64,000 nt of DNA from CAYGLF01 sp964350945. GTDB lineage: Bacteria > Chlamydiota > Chlamydiia > Chlamydiales > JAAZZY01. The DNA lies in contig CAYGLF010000003.1 of assembly GCA_964350945.1 (NCBI GenBank), forward strand, positions 186,001 through 250,000, written 5' to 3'. This document shows, one piece after another, positions 35,459 to 43,590 of this stretch. The notes beneath the pieces were generated by a model that was not told where the DNA came from, ran no database searches, and worked only from the letters and a program-made list of their open reading frames with translations. The first letter of the stretch is position 1; each line of letters opens with the position of its first letter. Made by a program: the position numbers and the translations under genes.

Positions 35459-35486
35459 GCGACAAATAACGCTTATGATGTATAAT
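35459..35486 (+). promoter_or_regulatory. Promoter candidate for the 35494 Nudix gene
   Basis: A consensus TATAAT at 35481-35486 is preceded, after a 16-base spacer, by GCGACA at 35459-35464 (four of six bases match TTGACA). The -10 box ends only seven bases before the ATG, so transcription would start at or next to the start codon and give a leaderless message. No ribosome binding site is visible. Confidence 0.4.
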
Positions 35487-35493
35487 TTTTAAT

Positions 35494-35916
35494 ATGGATA
35501 TATGTGATCAATTTATAGTCTCTGTGGCTGCTGTTATTTGGAGAAAAGATCGCTTATTAATAATGAAGCGTTCGGACAATAAAAAAGCAGCCCCCGGGTT
35601 GTGGGAAACTCTTTCGGGACGTGTGGAGCACTCAGAAGAGCCTTACGCTGCCATTTGTAGAGAAATTATGGAGGAGTGCGCTCTAGAGGTCGATGTTGAG
35701 CCTCTACCGGTTGACTTGTATATGACTTCTCGTCTAGGACTCCCTATGTTGTTATTAATCTATCGAGCTCATTATCTGTCTAAAGAAGTGACTTTGTCCG
35801 ATGAGCATAGCGAATATCAATGGGCTACTATCGAAGAGTTTAGGCAGAAATCACCGCTAAAACGTTTGGTTTTAGCGGCTGAGCGATCTCAACTTTTTGG
35901 AAAAAACGCCTCTTAG
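35494..35916 (+). CDS. Nudix hydrolase
   Basis: The 140-residue protein has a near-complete Nudix box: WETLSGRVEHSEEPYAAICR followed by E-I-M-E-E-C-A-L, fitting G-x5-E-x7-R-E-x-x-E-E. The last box glycine is Ala. This small size is typical of housecleaning Nudix enzymes that cleave nucleoside diphosphates linked to another group. The initiator ATG has no ribosome binding site, and the likely promoter is immediately upstream. Its 3' end overlaps the convergent unknown gene by 4 bases. Confidence 0.82.
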   Translation: MDICDQFIVSVAAVIWRKDRLLIMKRSDNKKAAPGLWETLSGRVEHSEEPYAAICREIMEECALEVDVEPLPVDLYMTSRLGLPMLLLIYRAHYLSKEVTLSDEHSEYQWATIEEFRQKSPLKRLVLAAERSQLFGKNAS

Positions 35917-36422
35917 AAAAGAGGTGTAATTTGGTCGCGTAGGGCAGCATAATCAGCTTGCGCAGCCGTCCAAGATTCTGTAATCACATCTTCATAGATA
36001 TTATTAATCGATACAAGTACTGTATTTTGATTGTCAGCAGTCGTGAGTCCTGCAATGCTCACAGACCCTGCATTAGCATCTCCTATAGTGTAACCTACAG
36101 GAATCCTATCGGCTGCTGTAGGTGCAAGTTGGTTGATAGTTAAAACAGCGGCTTTAATCTGTTCAATATCATTTAAGATCGTAGACTGGTTGTTCAAGAG
36201 CGTCGCAGAGTCACTAATATACTCAGCTGCATATTGGTAGTCCGCATCTATGGGAAATAAATCTTGAAAGAGCTTTCCTAAAAGTGCCGCGAGTTGATTT
36301 TTTAAAGTGGTATTGTTGGTCGCTGTAGTATTTGTCACCGCTGGTGCATCTGCGGGAGTGATAAAATTGATATTATTGTTGTTGACTCCTTGTAGGCCAA
36401 TTGTAGGGTTTGTAAACATCAA
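35913..36422 (-). CDS. Hypothetical protein with Asn/Thr-rich N-terminus
   Basis: The 169-residue protein has an unusual N-terminal 45 residues made mostly of Asn, Thr and Ala (GVNNNNINFITPADAPAVT), then a helical part (LKNQLAALLGKLFQDLF) and a Gly/Ala/Thr-rich end. There are no cysteines, no Sec signal and no membrane helix. Low-complexity polar N-termini are common in type III secreted proteins, but this is weak evidence. A GAGGAG lies just before the ATG. The family is not recognised. Confidence 0.5.
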   Translation of the reverse strand: MMFTNPTIGLQGVNNNNINFITPADAPAVTNTTATNNTTLKNQLAALLGKLFQDLFPIDADYQYAAEYISDSATLLNNQSTILNDIEQIKAAVLTINQLAPTAADRIPVGYTIGDANAGSVSIAGLTTADNQNTVLVSINNIYEDVITESWTAAQADYAALRDQITPLF

Positions 36423-36500
36423 GTCATCTCCTCTTTAGGTATGTTAAGAGAAGAAATACTAACGAATTAGGGATTACTTTCAAATCTATTTTTTAGCGGC

Positions 36501-36959
36501 TTATGAAATGCTAATTAAGGTAAATCGAAGCAGGTTCCAAACGAGGAAGAAGAGGTAGATTGCTTTTAAACTCCAAAGACCTGTTCGAAACCAGTTGGTC
36601 CATATCAGGCGATGAATGACTTGTTCGCTCTTCTCATTTTTTAGTGCTTTGTGGGCAGGTACTTGTAAAGTAAAGGTTGAGAGCCAAATTAGGAGAGTTA
36701 GAACAAGTAAAATCAGAACAGACATAAAGTTAGGGTAGGGCATAAAAGCTAGCAAAGCAATAGAGACGAGTTCTAAAATCATGGGTAGTGCTAAACTTGT
36801 TGCTTTAGATTGGTGGTGGGCAAAGGGGTTGACTGATTCATTGCAGCTAAAGTGTAAAAACATCGGATAGTGAATCATCTGTACAAACCAAATCACGCCT
36901 AACATATAGAGCGATAAAAAAAGATGAACAGAAAATAAGAAAATAGAAAACACAAACAA
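36501..36959 (-). CDS. Small integral membrane protein of unknown function
   Basis: The 152-residue protein has four hydrophobic segments. Between TM1 and TM2 is IWFVQMIHYPMFLHF, and between TM3 and TM4 a charged stretch with QVPAHKALKNE and later W-T-N-W-F-R-T-G-L-W-S. Conserved His, Trp and Arg at membrane edges suggest a real family, which I recall among uncharacterised membrane proteins but cannot name with certainty. The neighbours offer no functional clue. Confidence 0.55.
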   Translation of the reverse strand: MFVFSIFLFSVHLFLSLYMLGVIWFVQMIHYPMFLHFSCNESVNPFAHHQSKATSLALPMILELVSIALLAFMPYPNFMSVLILLVLTLLIWLSTFTLQVPAHKALKNEKSEQVIHRLIWTNWFRTGLWSLKAIYLFFLVWNLLRFTLISIS

Positions 36960-37066
36960 CCCCTTGATAAGTTAGTTTATTTTGTATAAACCCTCTTTTC
37001 TTTTTATGACAAGTCTCAAATACAATCTATATAAGGGAGGACTTTATCTTTAGAAGCCATGTTTTT

Positions 37067-37570
37067 TTACGAATCTGTAGGTCGAAGGTTGCTTACTAGG
37101 TCTTTAAATGCTTTGATTTTGTCCTTAACTTCATTAAAAGTGTCGACAGCCTTTTGTGGTAGGGCTCTTTTAAAATTACACTCACCATCAGTCTTAGCAT
37201 CAAAGGTACTACTATAAATAGCTTTCTTTCCACCTTGCTCATGAATTAAAGAAGTTATCCATGTGGCATTCTGGTCTGCATTTTGGATCACCACATCTTT
37301 TGCTTCAATATGCCACTGCGCAGGCTTTGAAATGTAACCGCCGCTTATAATTAAAAGATCCGTAAAAATAGCGAGTTTGTTTCTCGCACACAATAGTGCA
37401 TTAATTTTAACTACTGGAGCCTGGAGTGCAACAACCTGAGCCACCTGATCTTCTTGACACTCAATCATTGACTCTGAATTGAGGCAAAGGTGGTTTTCTT
37501 CTTGAAGCTTGTTTTTTATATTATCAATGGGGTGCAGCAAATTTAAGGGATTAAAATTTAGTTGAATCAT
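37067..37570 (-). CDS. Hypothetical protein
   Basis: This 167-residue protein has an acidic N-terminal half with several Cys residues, and a C-terminal half with alternating strands and a helical end (VDTFNEVKDKIKAFKDLV). There is no signal peptide or membrane segment. A middle part, PAQWHIEAKDVVIQNADQNA, looks like beta strands. No recognised motif is present, and the neighbours are unrelated. I regard it as a real gene because of its length and codon use, but give no function. Confidence 0.45.
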   Translation of the reverse strand: MIQLNFNPLNLLHPIDNIKNKLQEENHLCLNSESMIECQEDQVAQVVALQAPVVKINALLCARNKLAIFTDLLIISGGYISKPAQWHIEAKDVVIQNADQNATWITSLIHEQGGKKAIYSSTFDAKTDGECNFKRALPQKAVDTFNEVKDKIKAFKDLVSNLRPTDS

Positions 37571-37641
37571 CTATTTATCCTATATAATTTAAACAGGTAT
37601 ATTAGCTTAAAATAAAAATTGATAGCAGCATTTTTTTTAAT

Positions 37642-38325
37642 TTAACGAGGCAGGTTTTCTGGAAGGTGAGTCCCTCGGAAGGTGACTGAGATTCTCTCGT
37701 TTTCAACAGGAGTGACACCGTGAAAGTACGGGCGGTGTCTAGAAGCTCCTTGCATTAAGAACGTAGTTCCTTCTTGTTCTGAGACTTGATATACAGGGGT
37801 GTCCTCAATGTTTGGTTTGCCATCTCCGTCAAGGTGATAAAAAGTAAAGGTGCCGGTTTCGTCTGCTTTTAGAATTAAACCAAGGATGGGTTCGGCAAAT
37901 GAAAAAGTTCGTTTTTTGCTTTGATTTGGTGAATCATCCACATCATGGTGGGGGTCTAGAAAATGCCCCTTTTTATAAACTGAAACAATAATGTTATCAA
38001 AATATTGAGGCGTAATTTCGTCAGATAAATGATTTTTATAAATATCCACAAGTTTTGCGCGGATATCAATAATACTAGTGGGGAGCTCCTTGAAGTTAAA
38101 TTTTCCACATTCCATGCCAACAAAATCCCACCCATAGTTAATGGTAATCCGTGTCATGTTCCCTTCATTATCAGCCCAGCGATAAATGCTCTCTCCTTGA
38201 ATATCTTCAAGAGCACAGTCAATCAACTGCTGATCTATTTTCCCTTCAACTGAAAATCCATCCGGTTTTTGAAGTTGCTGTTGGCTTGTGCTAAGCATGG
38301 GTTCAATCAGGTTTAAAGTTGTCAT
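37642..38325 (-). CDS. 2-oxoglutarate/Fe(II) dioxygenase, AlkB-like
   Basis: The protein has the AlkB-type iron site: the H-x-D pair within LDPHHDVDDS, a late histidine in PYFHGVTPV, and the 2-oxoglutarate arginine in ERISVTFRGT. F-x-F-x-x-L-D-G-D-G lies between them. AlkB proteins repair alkylated DNA or RNA by oxidative demethylation, and distant relatives act on other substrates. The open frame starts 23 codons further upstream at a TTG (38394), but the ATG at 38325 gives a normal N-terminus. Repair activity is inferred from the motif set. Confidence 0.75.
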   Translation of the reverse strand: MTTLNLIEPMLSTSQQQLQKPDGFSVEGKIDQQLIDCALEDIQGESIYRWADNEGNMTRITINYGWDFVGMECGKFNFKELPTSIIDIRAKLVDIYKNHLSDEITPQYFDNIIVSVYKKGHFLDPHHDVDDSPNQSKKRTFSFAEPILGLILKADETGTFTFYHLDGDGKPNIEDTPVYQVSEQEGTTFLMQGASRHRPYFHGVTPVENERISVTFRGTHLPENLPR

Positions 38326-38394
38326 GTAAAAAATTTTAATTAAGGGTAAAGTATATTCCAAAAAAAAGCGACTCTTTTTATTAAGGAGAAACAA

Positions 38395-38419
38395 GGAGCC
38401 TTTGTTTTTACAAGACTCC
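38395..38419 (-). terminator. Possible terminator after the 38439-39269 gene
   Basis: An imperfect hairpin (GGAG...TTTGT, four-base loop, ACAAGACTCC) begins about 20 bases after the stop on the minus strand. One small internal loop interrupts the stem, and the following TTGTTT tract is short. Moderate evidence only. Confidence 0.35.
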
Positions 38420-38438
38420 CTGATTTATATTTCAAAAT

Positions 38439-39269
38439 TTAGTAGTTTTCGGTGTGCAAATTGGAGTCTAAGATGAGAATTTCATCAAAGTCATCGCCGT
38501 CTTCTAAACTTGGAACAAAGGTTGGAATATTAAAGTTTGATTCTGGAGCAGATGGAGTCAGGTAGTCTTGATCATCCTCAACAGATAGTTTCGCCAAACT
38601 TAATCTGTCATCCTCACTTTCAAAGTGTTGTGCACTTTTTGGAAGAGATGCGGGCGCAGAAGGTAAGGTCTCTTGAGAGGCCACTGAAGCTAAAAGCGGG
38701 GGCTCCGGCTCATTTTCTTCTTTGGCTAAACTAGGGGTCTTTGGAAGAGATGCGGGCGCAGAAAGTGGCAGCTCTTGTGGAGTTAGCGAGGGTAAAAGCG
38801 AAGCTAATGACTCTCTTTTTTCTTCTGCTAAACTGGTGCTTTTTGGAAGAGAATTAGGCTTGGCAAGAGATTTATCCTCAGCGACTAGGCTTGATTCTGT
38901 TTCATTTTTAACAGAGGCTTTAGGAAATAAAATCTCGTTTACAACGCTTGCGATTGGCGCTGTTTTTTCTTCTTCGATCTCTTGGGTTATTTCATGGTCA
39001 ACAAGTTGGTAGTGGTTACATGCATCACAATTATCCTTGTGGAAATAGGTAATAAATAAATCGTAAGTAGTGACTGTTTTTCTTAAAAGGCCTTTCTTGT
39101 TGGTTTTTTCGTGGGCGTTTGTAGTTGCTTCTTTGATGTCAGCATTATTGCTGTATTCATTAAGTTTGTCATGTGAAGTATTTCTAAGTTGTTCTCTAGA
39201 CTTACAGTTTCCGATATAAGCTGTGTGGCCAAGGCATTGTGTGTTTGCGGTATTTACAATTGCGTTCAT
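38439..39269 (-). CDS. Acidic low-complexity protein with internal repeats
   Basis: Residues 1-110 are a mixed domain with several Cys and His (YDLFITYFHKDNCDACNHYQ). Residues 110-276 are low-complexity, rich in Ser, Pro, Leu and Glu. They contain near repeats around S-L-P-K-(S/T)-x-S-L-A-(E/K)-E and (P/L)-S-A-P-A-S-L-P-K at roughly 30-40 residue spacing. There is no Sec signal or membrane segment. Disordered repeat tails of this kind are frequent in secreted effectors of amoeba-associated bacteria, but no family is recognised. Two adjacent copies of the repeat differ by small indels. Confidence 0.5.
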   Translation of the reverse strand: MNAIVNTANTQCLGHTAYIGNCKSREQLRNTSHDKLNEYSNNADIKEATTNAHEKTNKKGLLRKTVTTYDLFITYFHKDNCDACNHYQLVDHEITQEIEEEKTAPIASVVNEILFPKASVKNETESSLVAEDKSLAKPNSLPKSTSLAEEKRESLASLLPSLTPQELPLSAPASLPKTPSLAKEENEPEPPLLASVASQETLPSAPASLPKSAQHFESEDDRLSLAKLSVEDDQDYLTPSAPESNFNIPTFVPSLEDGDDFDEILILDSNLHTENY

Positions 39270-39361
39270 TCATTTCCCCCTTAAGTAATTCAAAATAAAA
39301 AAAAACGCGGCCATTATGTTTTGTAAATAAGTTTTTCGCAAGAGGTAAAAAAAAATTTAAT

Positions 39362-40312
39362 CTAACAGAGCCATTTGAATATAATTTCATCTAGCCAGTA
39401 AGCGCTTTGAGTAGAGCGTTGTATATAACCCATGTGCCCCCCACGTTGTGTAATGCCTAAATTCAAATTAGGGGGCAGCCTTAGCTCTTGCACTTCTTTT
39501 GCATCAACCAAAGGGTCGTCTTGTGAAAATAGAAGGTGACAAGGTTGGGTTATCAAATGAAGTCGATGAATGCAGCTGCTTTGTGTATAGTAGTCTTTAG
39601 CGCTTTTAAAACCGGCTGCTGGAGCTGTAAAAACTTCATCAAACTCTCGAATGGTTTTGCATAAACTTAGTGAGTATTCGGGCTGAAAACTAAATCGATT
39701 TTGGGGAGACTGAACCGTTCGTACTAGCGATTTTAGAATCGAATTTTGGTAGAGTCTATTTTGCCATTTTTCAATCATTTGCGAGCTTTTAGCTAAATTA
39801 ACAGCTGGGCATATGGCAATGACTTTATCAAGACTATTAGAAAGGTCTTTCTCCGATATTAGTTTAAGTAAAATATTACCTCCAAGTGAAAACCCAATCA
39901 CAGAGAGCGGAGAAAGGGGAGCTGAGTTTTGAAGTGATTCAATAACATGGTGCAAATCTTGGCTTGATCCCCCATGGCTAATATGTGAGGAAAGACCTTC
40001 ACCGCTTGCAACCCCTCTGAAATTTAAACGAAGGACTCGTATATTTCGATCAAGAAGCTTTTGTCCAATACGAGCCAGGTAAGGTGACTTGTGAGAGCCC
40101 CCAACACCGTGTAGCATCAAAACAGAGCGGTCTTTGTAGGTCCACCTATCAGGCGTTGAGATCTCTACAGCCACCTGATCTTGATCAGGGAGTTGAATCA
40201 AAGAAGTTTTTGAAGATAATTCTTTGTAATTGCCTAAGTAGTAGCTTGCTATAGTCTGTAGATGGGGGTTTCTTAAAGCGAAATGTGGTTTGAAAGGGAG
40301 GTAGTTAGGCAT
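39362..40312 (-). CDS. YheT family alpha/beta hydrolase
   Basis: The 316-residue protein begins with the YheT signature F-K-P-H-F-A-L-R-N-P-H-L-Q-T-I, continues with the oxyanion region VLMLHGVGGSHKSPYL, and has the nucleophile elbow VIGFSLGGNILLK. The acid is probably in FSQDDPLVDA and the base His in RGGHMGYI. YheT proteins resemble animal ABHD1/3 phospholipases, and the bacterial substrate is uncertain. Length is close to the family norm of about 320-340 residues. Confidence 0.85.
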   Translation of the reverse strand: MPNYLPFKPHFALRNPHLQTIASYYLGNYKELSSKTSLIQLPDQDQVAVEISTPDRWTYKDRSVLMLHGVGGSHKSPYLARIGQKLLDRNIRVLRLNFRGVASGEGLSSHISHGGSSQDLHHVIESLQNSAPLSPLSVIGFSLGGNILLKLISEKDLSNSLDKVIAICPAVNLAKSSQMIEKWQNRLYQNSILKSLVRTVQSPQNRFSFQPEYSLSLCKTIREFDEVFTAPAAGFKSAKDYYTQSSCIHRLHLITQPCHLLFSQDDPLVDAKEVQELRLPPNLNLGITQRGGHMGYIQRSTQSAYWLDEIIFKWLC

Positions 40313-40441
40313 GGCATATAGACCTTATAATAAGGTCCATTATGGACTAGATTTGTTTGAATCACAATCTTAATCTGTTCAAAAAAAGCTGAATGATTTA
40401 AAGATATATCTAATGTTAAAAGACTAAATTAAAATAAAAAA

Positions 40442-40633
40442 ATGAAAAAACCCAACCGATTTCTTATGTTTCTTGGGATCCTTTTAATTATAGGGATGGC
40501 GATTTTAGCATTTAGTATTCCATTTACGAAGACTAAATTTTGGGCAGTAATTCTCACTTTCATAGATGTTTTGCTCGCTGTGAGTGGTATTGCCTGCATG
40601 ATTTTGTCATATCGGGGAAAAGGAGGGGATTGA
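40442..40633 (+). CDS. Small two-helix membrane protein in the dsbB operon
   Basis: The 63-residue protein has two hydrophobic helices (FLMFLGILLIIGMAILAFSI and one beginning F-W-A-V-I-L-T) and a basic tail. Its stop TGA overlaps the ATG of the next small gene, and AGGAGGGG within its last codons serves as that gene's ribosome binding site. The tight coupling to the DUF5993-like protein and DsbB suggests a common complex or shared role in the membrane. I do not recognise a family. Confidence 0.6.
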   Translation: MKKPNRFLMFLGILLIIGMAILAFSIPFTKTKFWAVILTFIDVLLAVSGIACMILSYRGKGGD

Positions 40634-40788
40634 TGTTTCCAGCACTATTTATTTTATGCGCCTTTAACATGATTATAATAGCATTAGGTTTTCGAAAAAC
40701 AGCTATTGTAGGAGCTTTGGTGATCATTGCTCTTTCTATTTTAATGTTTTCAGAGTTCATCACGGTGAATATTCCTATTAGGTTTTAA
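40633..40788 (+). CDS. Short membrane protein, DUF5993-like, preceding dsbB
   Basis: This 51-residue protein has two hydrophobic segments. Its reading frame extends upstream without a good start, but the ATG at 40633 follows an excellent AGGAGGGG and overlaps the previous stop codon. From memory, short proteins of this size and pattern (DUF5993) precede DsbB in Legionella and relatives. The DsbB gene follows after three bases. A function in disulfide formation is suggested by position only. Confidence 0.55.
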   Translation: MFPALFILCAFNMIIIALGFRKTAIVGALVIIALSILMFSEFITVNIPIRF

Positions 40789-40791
40789 AGT

Positions 40792-41307
40792 ATGAATTTA
40801 AGAATACAAGTAATACGCACCTTAAATGCTTGTTTTATTCTTGTGTTATCTGTTGTTTTGATCGCGGCATATTTTTACCAATATACAACAGGACACTCTC
40901 CTTGTAAGCTATGCGAATTACAAAGGTTATTTATGTTGTGTGTGTCTTTTGGGCTCCTGCTAAACCTAAGGATAAAAATTTCAGCCGCACACTATGGGGT
41001 CTCTATGATAGCATCGCTTGCAGGAGCCTGCGTCTCACTTCGGCAAATTTCTCTACATATTTGCCCTCAGTTTTCCCATTTAGGCACTCCAGTTATGGGC
41101 CTGCAAATCTATACATGGGCTTTGATTGTTTTTTGCTCAGCTCTTTTTGTAATCGCTATTTTACTTTTATGCATTCGAAGTAATGATGTCTTAAGCAAAC
41201 TAGCTATGAATCGTTTTGAGAAGTTTGTGGCTGTCTTAATTTTAGCCCTAGCCGTTACCAACTTTCTCACAGCTTTCTATCAGTGCGGGTTTCGGTTTTG
41301 CAGATAG
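40792..41307 (+). CDS. dsbB: DsbB-like disulfide bond formation protein
   Basis: The 171-residue protein has four membrane segments and the DsbB signature S-P-C-K-L-C-E-L-Q-R after TM1, the CxxC that passes electrons to quinone. A second periplasmic loop holds Cys in H-I-C-P-Q-F, and two more Cys lie in the last residues (QCGFRFC), so the second redox pair is not placed like that of E. coli DsbB. No DsbA gene is in the window. The 3' end overlaps the convergent gene by 41 bases. Confidence 0.8.
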   Translation: MNLRIQVIRTLNACFILVLSVVLIAAYFYQYTTGHSPCKLCELQRLFMLCVSFGLLLNLRIKISAAHYGVSMIASLAGACVSLRQISLHICPQFSHLGTPVMGLQIYTWALIVFCSALFVIAILLLCIRSNDVLSKLAMNRFEKFVAVLILALAVTNFLTAFYQCGFRFCR

Positions 41308-41629
41308 TAGAGAGGCTTTTTACTTCGCCCTTTAGATCCATGCAAATTTCATCAAAATCGGGTTTTTCGGTGTCAAAACAGCTTTTAAGGCGCTCGGCTG
41401 CTTCTAATATTTTAGAGTTGATGCTAGGCGGTGGTGGCCAGGAGGCATCTCTTTTAGTTTTGCTTGGCCATTTTGAGCAGGCTAGCCAGTAGCCTTCTTC
41501 CGTTTTATGCACTGAGGATTCTAAAGCCCCTCTCTCTTGAACAAAGTGCTCTGCAATTATTTTCCAGCACAAGAGATATTCGGCTTCTTTATTAGAAAGA
41601 ATATAGGCGCGGTAGATAACAACAAACAT
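41267..41629 (-). CDS. Hypothetical protein with ABM-like (antibiotic biosynthesis monooxygenase) fold
   Basis: The first 75 residues resemble a dimeric alpha/beta barrel of ABM type: MFVVIYRAYI, an acidic helix, then LESSVHKTEEGYWLACSKWP. The pattern is weak because the family itself is variable. The C-terminal 45 residues have no visible similarity and lie over the end of the dsbB gene on the other strand, so the last residues may not be under selection. Function unknown. Confidence 0.5.
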   Translation of the reverse strand: MFVVIYRAYILSNKEAEYLLCWKIIAEHFVQERGALESSVHKTEEGYWLACSKWPSKTKRDASWPPPPSINSKILEAAERLKSCFDTEKPDFDEICMDLKGEVKSLSTICKTETRTDRKL

Positions 41630-41705
41630 AGGGAGAGCCGTTTATGGCTGAAATTTTTTAAAGAGGTAAGTATATCCCTTTAGATTGATTTCGTAAAGAA
41701 CCAGC

Positions 41706-42881
41706 TTAATGCGCTGGGCGCTCTTTTTTTAAGATCCATATAAAACATCCCAAAGATATTGAAATACAGATATAGAGGGTTATGGGCAGAGCTAACAGCA
41801 TCTTAAATGGAAGGTAACCTAAAAGAATCACAGATAGCACTGCGCTAGACACATTGAAGAAGCTCATCAAAGAGGCTCCTAGTGCTCGATTAGCAAGGGT
41901 ATTTGAGGCATAGAAAGAAGCGCTCCCAAAGATCCAGGCGTTTGCAAAATACATGAGGGCCCCCGTAGAGAAAAACCAAACGGGATGGGGTTCCATAAGC
42001 AGGCTATTTAATAAAAAAGAACTGGCGCCAACTAAAAAGATGACAAACGCTATTTTGATGACCTTAACACCTCCTAGATTATGGATGACTACTGCTGAAG
42101 AAAATCCTCCCGTGAGCATACCCACAAGGTTAACTAGGCTCCAAGTTCCATAAACAAGCGGGGTAAAGTCAAAGTTCAGATGAGCGATAGTTGGTGCTGC
42201 TGTCGTATAGGAATAAACAAAGCAAGAGGAGGCTCCTGCCACGAGTGAAAAGAAGAGAAGTTTTACAAATTGACGTGTCGATATTTTGACACTTCTGTGC
42301 TTGGTAAGCTCTTCGTGGTTGTGAGTCTCGGGTAAATAGTGTGTTAGCATTAGCATTGCTAGGCCATAAATAAATGCGACTAAAAAGCAATATTGCCAAC
42401 CAAAGAGACTGGTGATAAATCCTCCTATAAAGATAGCCATAGCCATACTGGTAGAGAACGCGAGGCTAGTGTAGGCTATTGTTGTCTTGGCCATACGAGC
42501 TTCTAAAGCCTCATTGATGATCACAAAAGCGCATACAAGGGCACTCGAGCTTCCAAGTGCTGAAAAAAAACGGCCGATAAGTAGTAGAGAGTAATGGGGA
42601 GTATAGTAAGCTGTAAAGCACATGATCAAGCCTAAAAGGTTGAGAACAAGGCCTAATCTAAGAGCTGAAACCCTGCCGATCTTATTGGCTAGAGGACCAT
42701 ATATCAGCTGCCCTAGGGTATATCCAATCAAGAAAATACTAATGACCCACTCTAGGGCCCCATCGCCTAATCGATAAAAGGTTTCTATTTCAGGTAGCGC
42801 AGGAGTAATAATCGCAGATGAGAAAGTGGCTAAAGGGATAAAAATTAGAAGTAACAATCCTCGTTTATTAATTTTTTCCAT
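41706..42881 (-). CDS. MFS transporter, Bcr/CflA-type drug exporter
   Basis: From the ATG at 42879-42881 the protein is about 391 residues with 12 membrane segments. It begins MEKINKRGLLLLIFIPLA, then ITPALPEIETFYRLG and YGPLANKIGRVSALRLGL, the motif A loop found in Bcr/CflA-type carriers. The open frame continues 44 codons upstream into the nth gene, but that part is not membrane-like. A GGAC lies eight bases before the chosen ATG. The substrate is unknown; drug or metabolite export is typical for the group. Confidence 0.82.
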   Translation of the reverse strand: MEKINKRGLLLLIFIPLATFSSAIITPALPEIETFYRLGDGALEWVISIFLIGYTLGQLIYGPLANKIGRVSALRLGLVLNLLGLIMCFTAYYTPHYSLLLIGRFFSALGSSSALVCAFVIINEALEARMAKTTIAYTSLAFSTSMAMAIFIGGFITSLFGWQYCFLVAFIYGLAMLMLTHYLPETHNHEELTKHRSVKISTRQFVKLLFFSLVAGASSCFVYSYTTAAPTIAHLNFDFTPLVYGTWSLVNLVGMLTGGFSSAVVIHNLGGVKVIKIAFVIFLVGASSFLLNSLLMEPHPVWFFSTGALMYFANAWIFGSASFYASNTLANRALGASLMSFFNVSSAVLSVILLGYLPFKMLLALPITLYICISISLGCFIWILKKERPAH

Positions 42882-42945
42882 ACAGAGTCCACGTTTGTAT
42901 TTAGACAGGACATATAGGATATGAAAGACGATTTCAAGAACTTTT

Positions 42946-43560
42946 CTAAATCCATGAGCAGATAGGGCATTGCTCTTTTTGATGCCCTCTTGCCGGGCAG
43001 TACATGCGGCCAAAATAGATCATTTGTAAGTGCAGCTTACCCCAGCTATTTTTTGGGAAACAGCCCTTAAGATCTTTTTCTGTTTGAACCACATTGTGTG
43101 CTTTAGACAATTTCCATCTTTTAGCCAGACGGTGAATATGAGTGTCTACTGGAAATGCGGGTTCATTAAAAGCCTGGGTCATAAGAACAGATGCTGTCTT
43201 GTGCCCTACCCCAGGAAGATTTTCAAGCTCCTTCAAACTTTTTGGAACGATTCCTTGATGTTTTTCGACCAGGATTTCTGAGAGCTTAAAAATGTTTTTT
43301 GCCTTTGTTTTAAAAAGACCACACGAGCGGATGAGATCTTCAATTTCTTCGACTTGAAGCAGAACCATTTTTTCAGGAGTGTTAGCTTTTTTAAAAAGGG
43401 CAGGGGTCACTAGATTGACCCGCTCGTCTGTACACTGTGCTGATAAAAGGATGGCGATTAAAAAAGTGTAGTGATTTTGGTAGTTGAGAGGGATTGGGGG
43501 ATTGGGAAACAGCTGATCTAAGATAACTATTATCTGGTTGGTTTTATCTTGTTTTTTCAT
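42946..43560 (-). CDS. nth: Endonuclease III, DNA glycosylase/AP lyase
   Basis: The 204-residue protein has LLSAQCTDERVNLVTPALF, the HhH motif with catalytic Lys (ENLPGVGHKTASVLMTQAF) and the catalytic Asp in AFPVDTHIHRLAKRW. It removes oxidised pyrimidines and cuts at abasic sites. The C-terminal iron-sulfur motif reads Y-C-P-A-R-G-H-Q-K-E-Q-C-P-I-C-S-W-I and then stops, so only three of the four cluster cysteines of the usual C-x6-C-x2-C-x5-C pattern are present and the first spacing is longer. The cluster may be altered or lost. Confidence 0.88.
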   Translation of the reverse strand: MKKQDKTNQIIVILDQLFPNPPIPLNYQNHYTFLIAILLSAQCTDERVNLVTPALFKKANTPEKMVLLQVEEIEDLIRSCGLFKTKAKNIFKLSEILVEKHQGIVPKSLKELENLPGVGHKTASVLMTQAFNEPAFPVDTHIHRLAKRWKLSKAHNVVQTEKDLKGCFPKNSWGKLHLQMIYFGRMYCPARGHQKEQCPICSWI

Positions 43561-43590
43561 TGGTCTATTTAAATTTGCAACTTGGCATGT

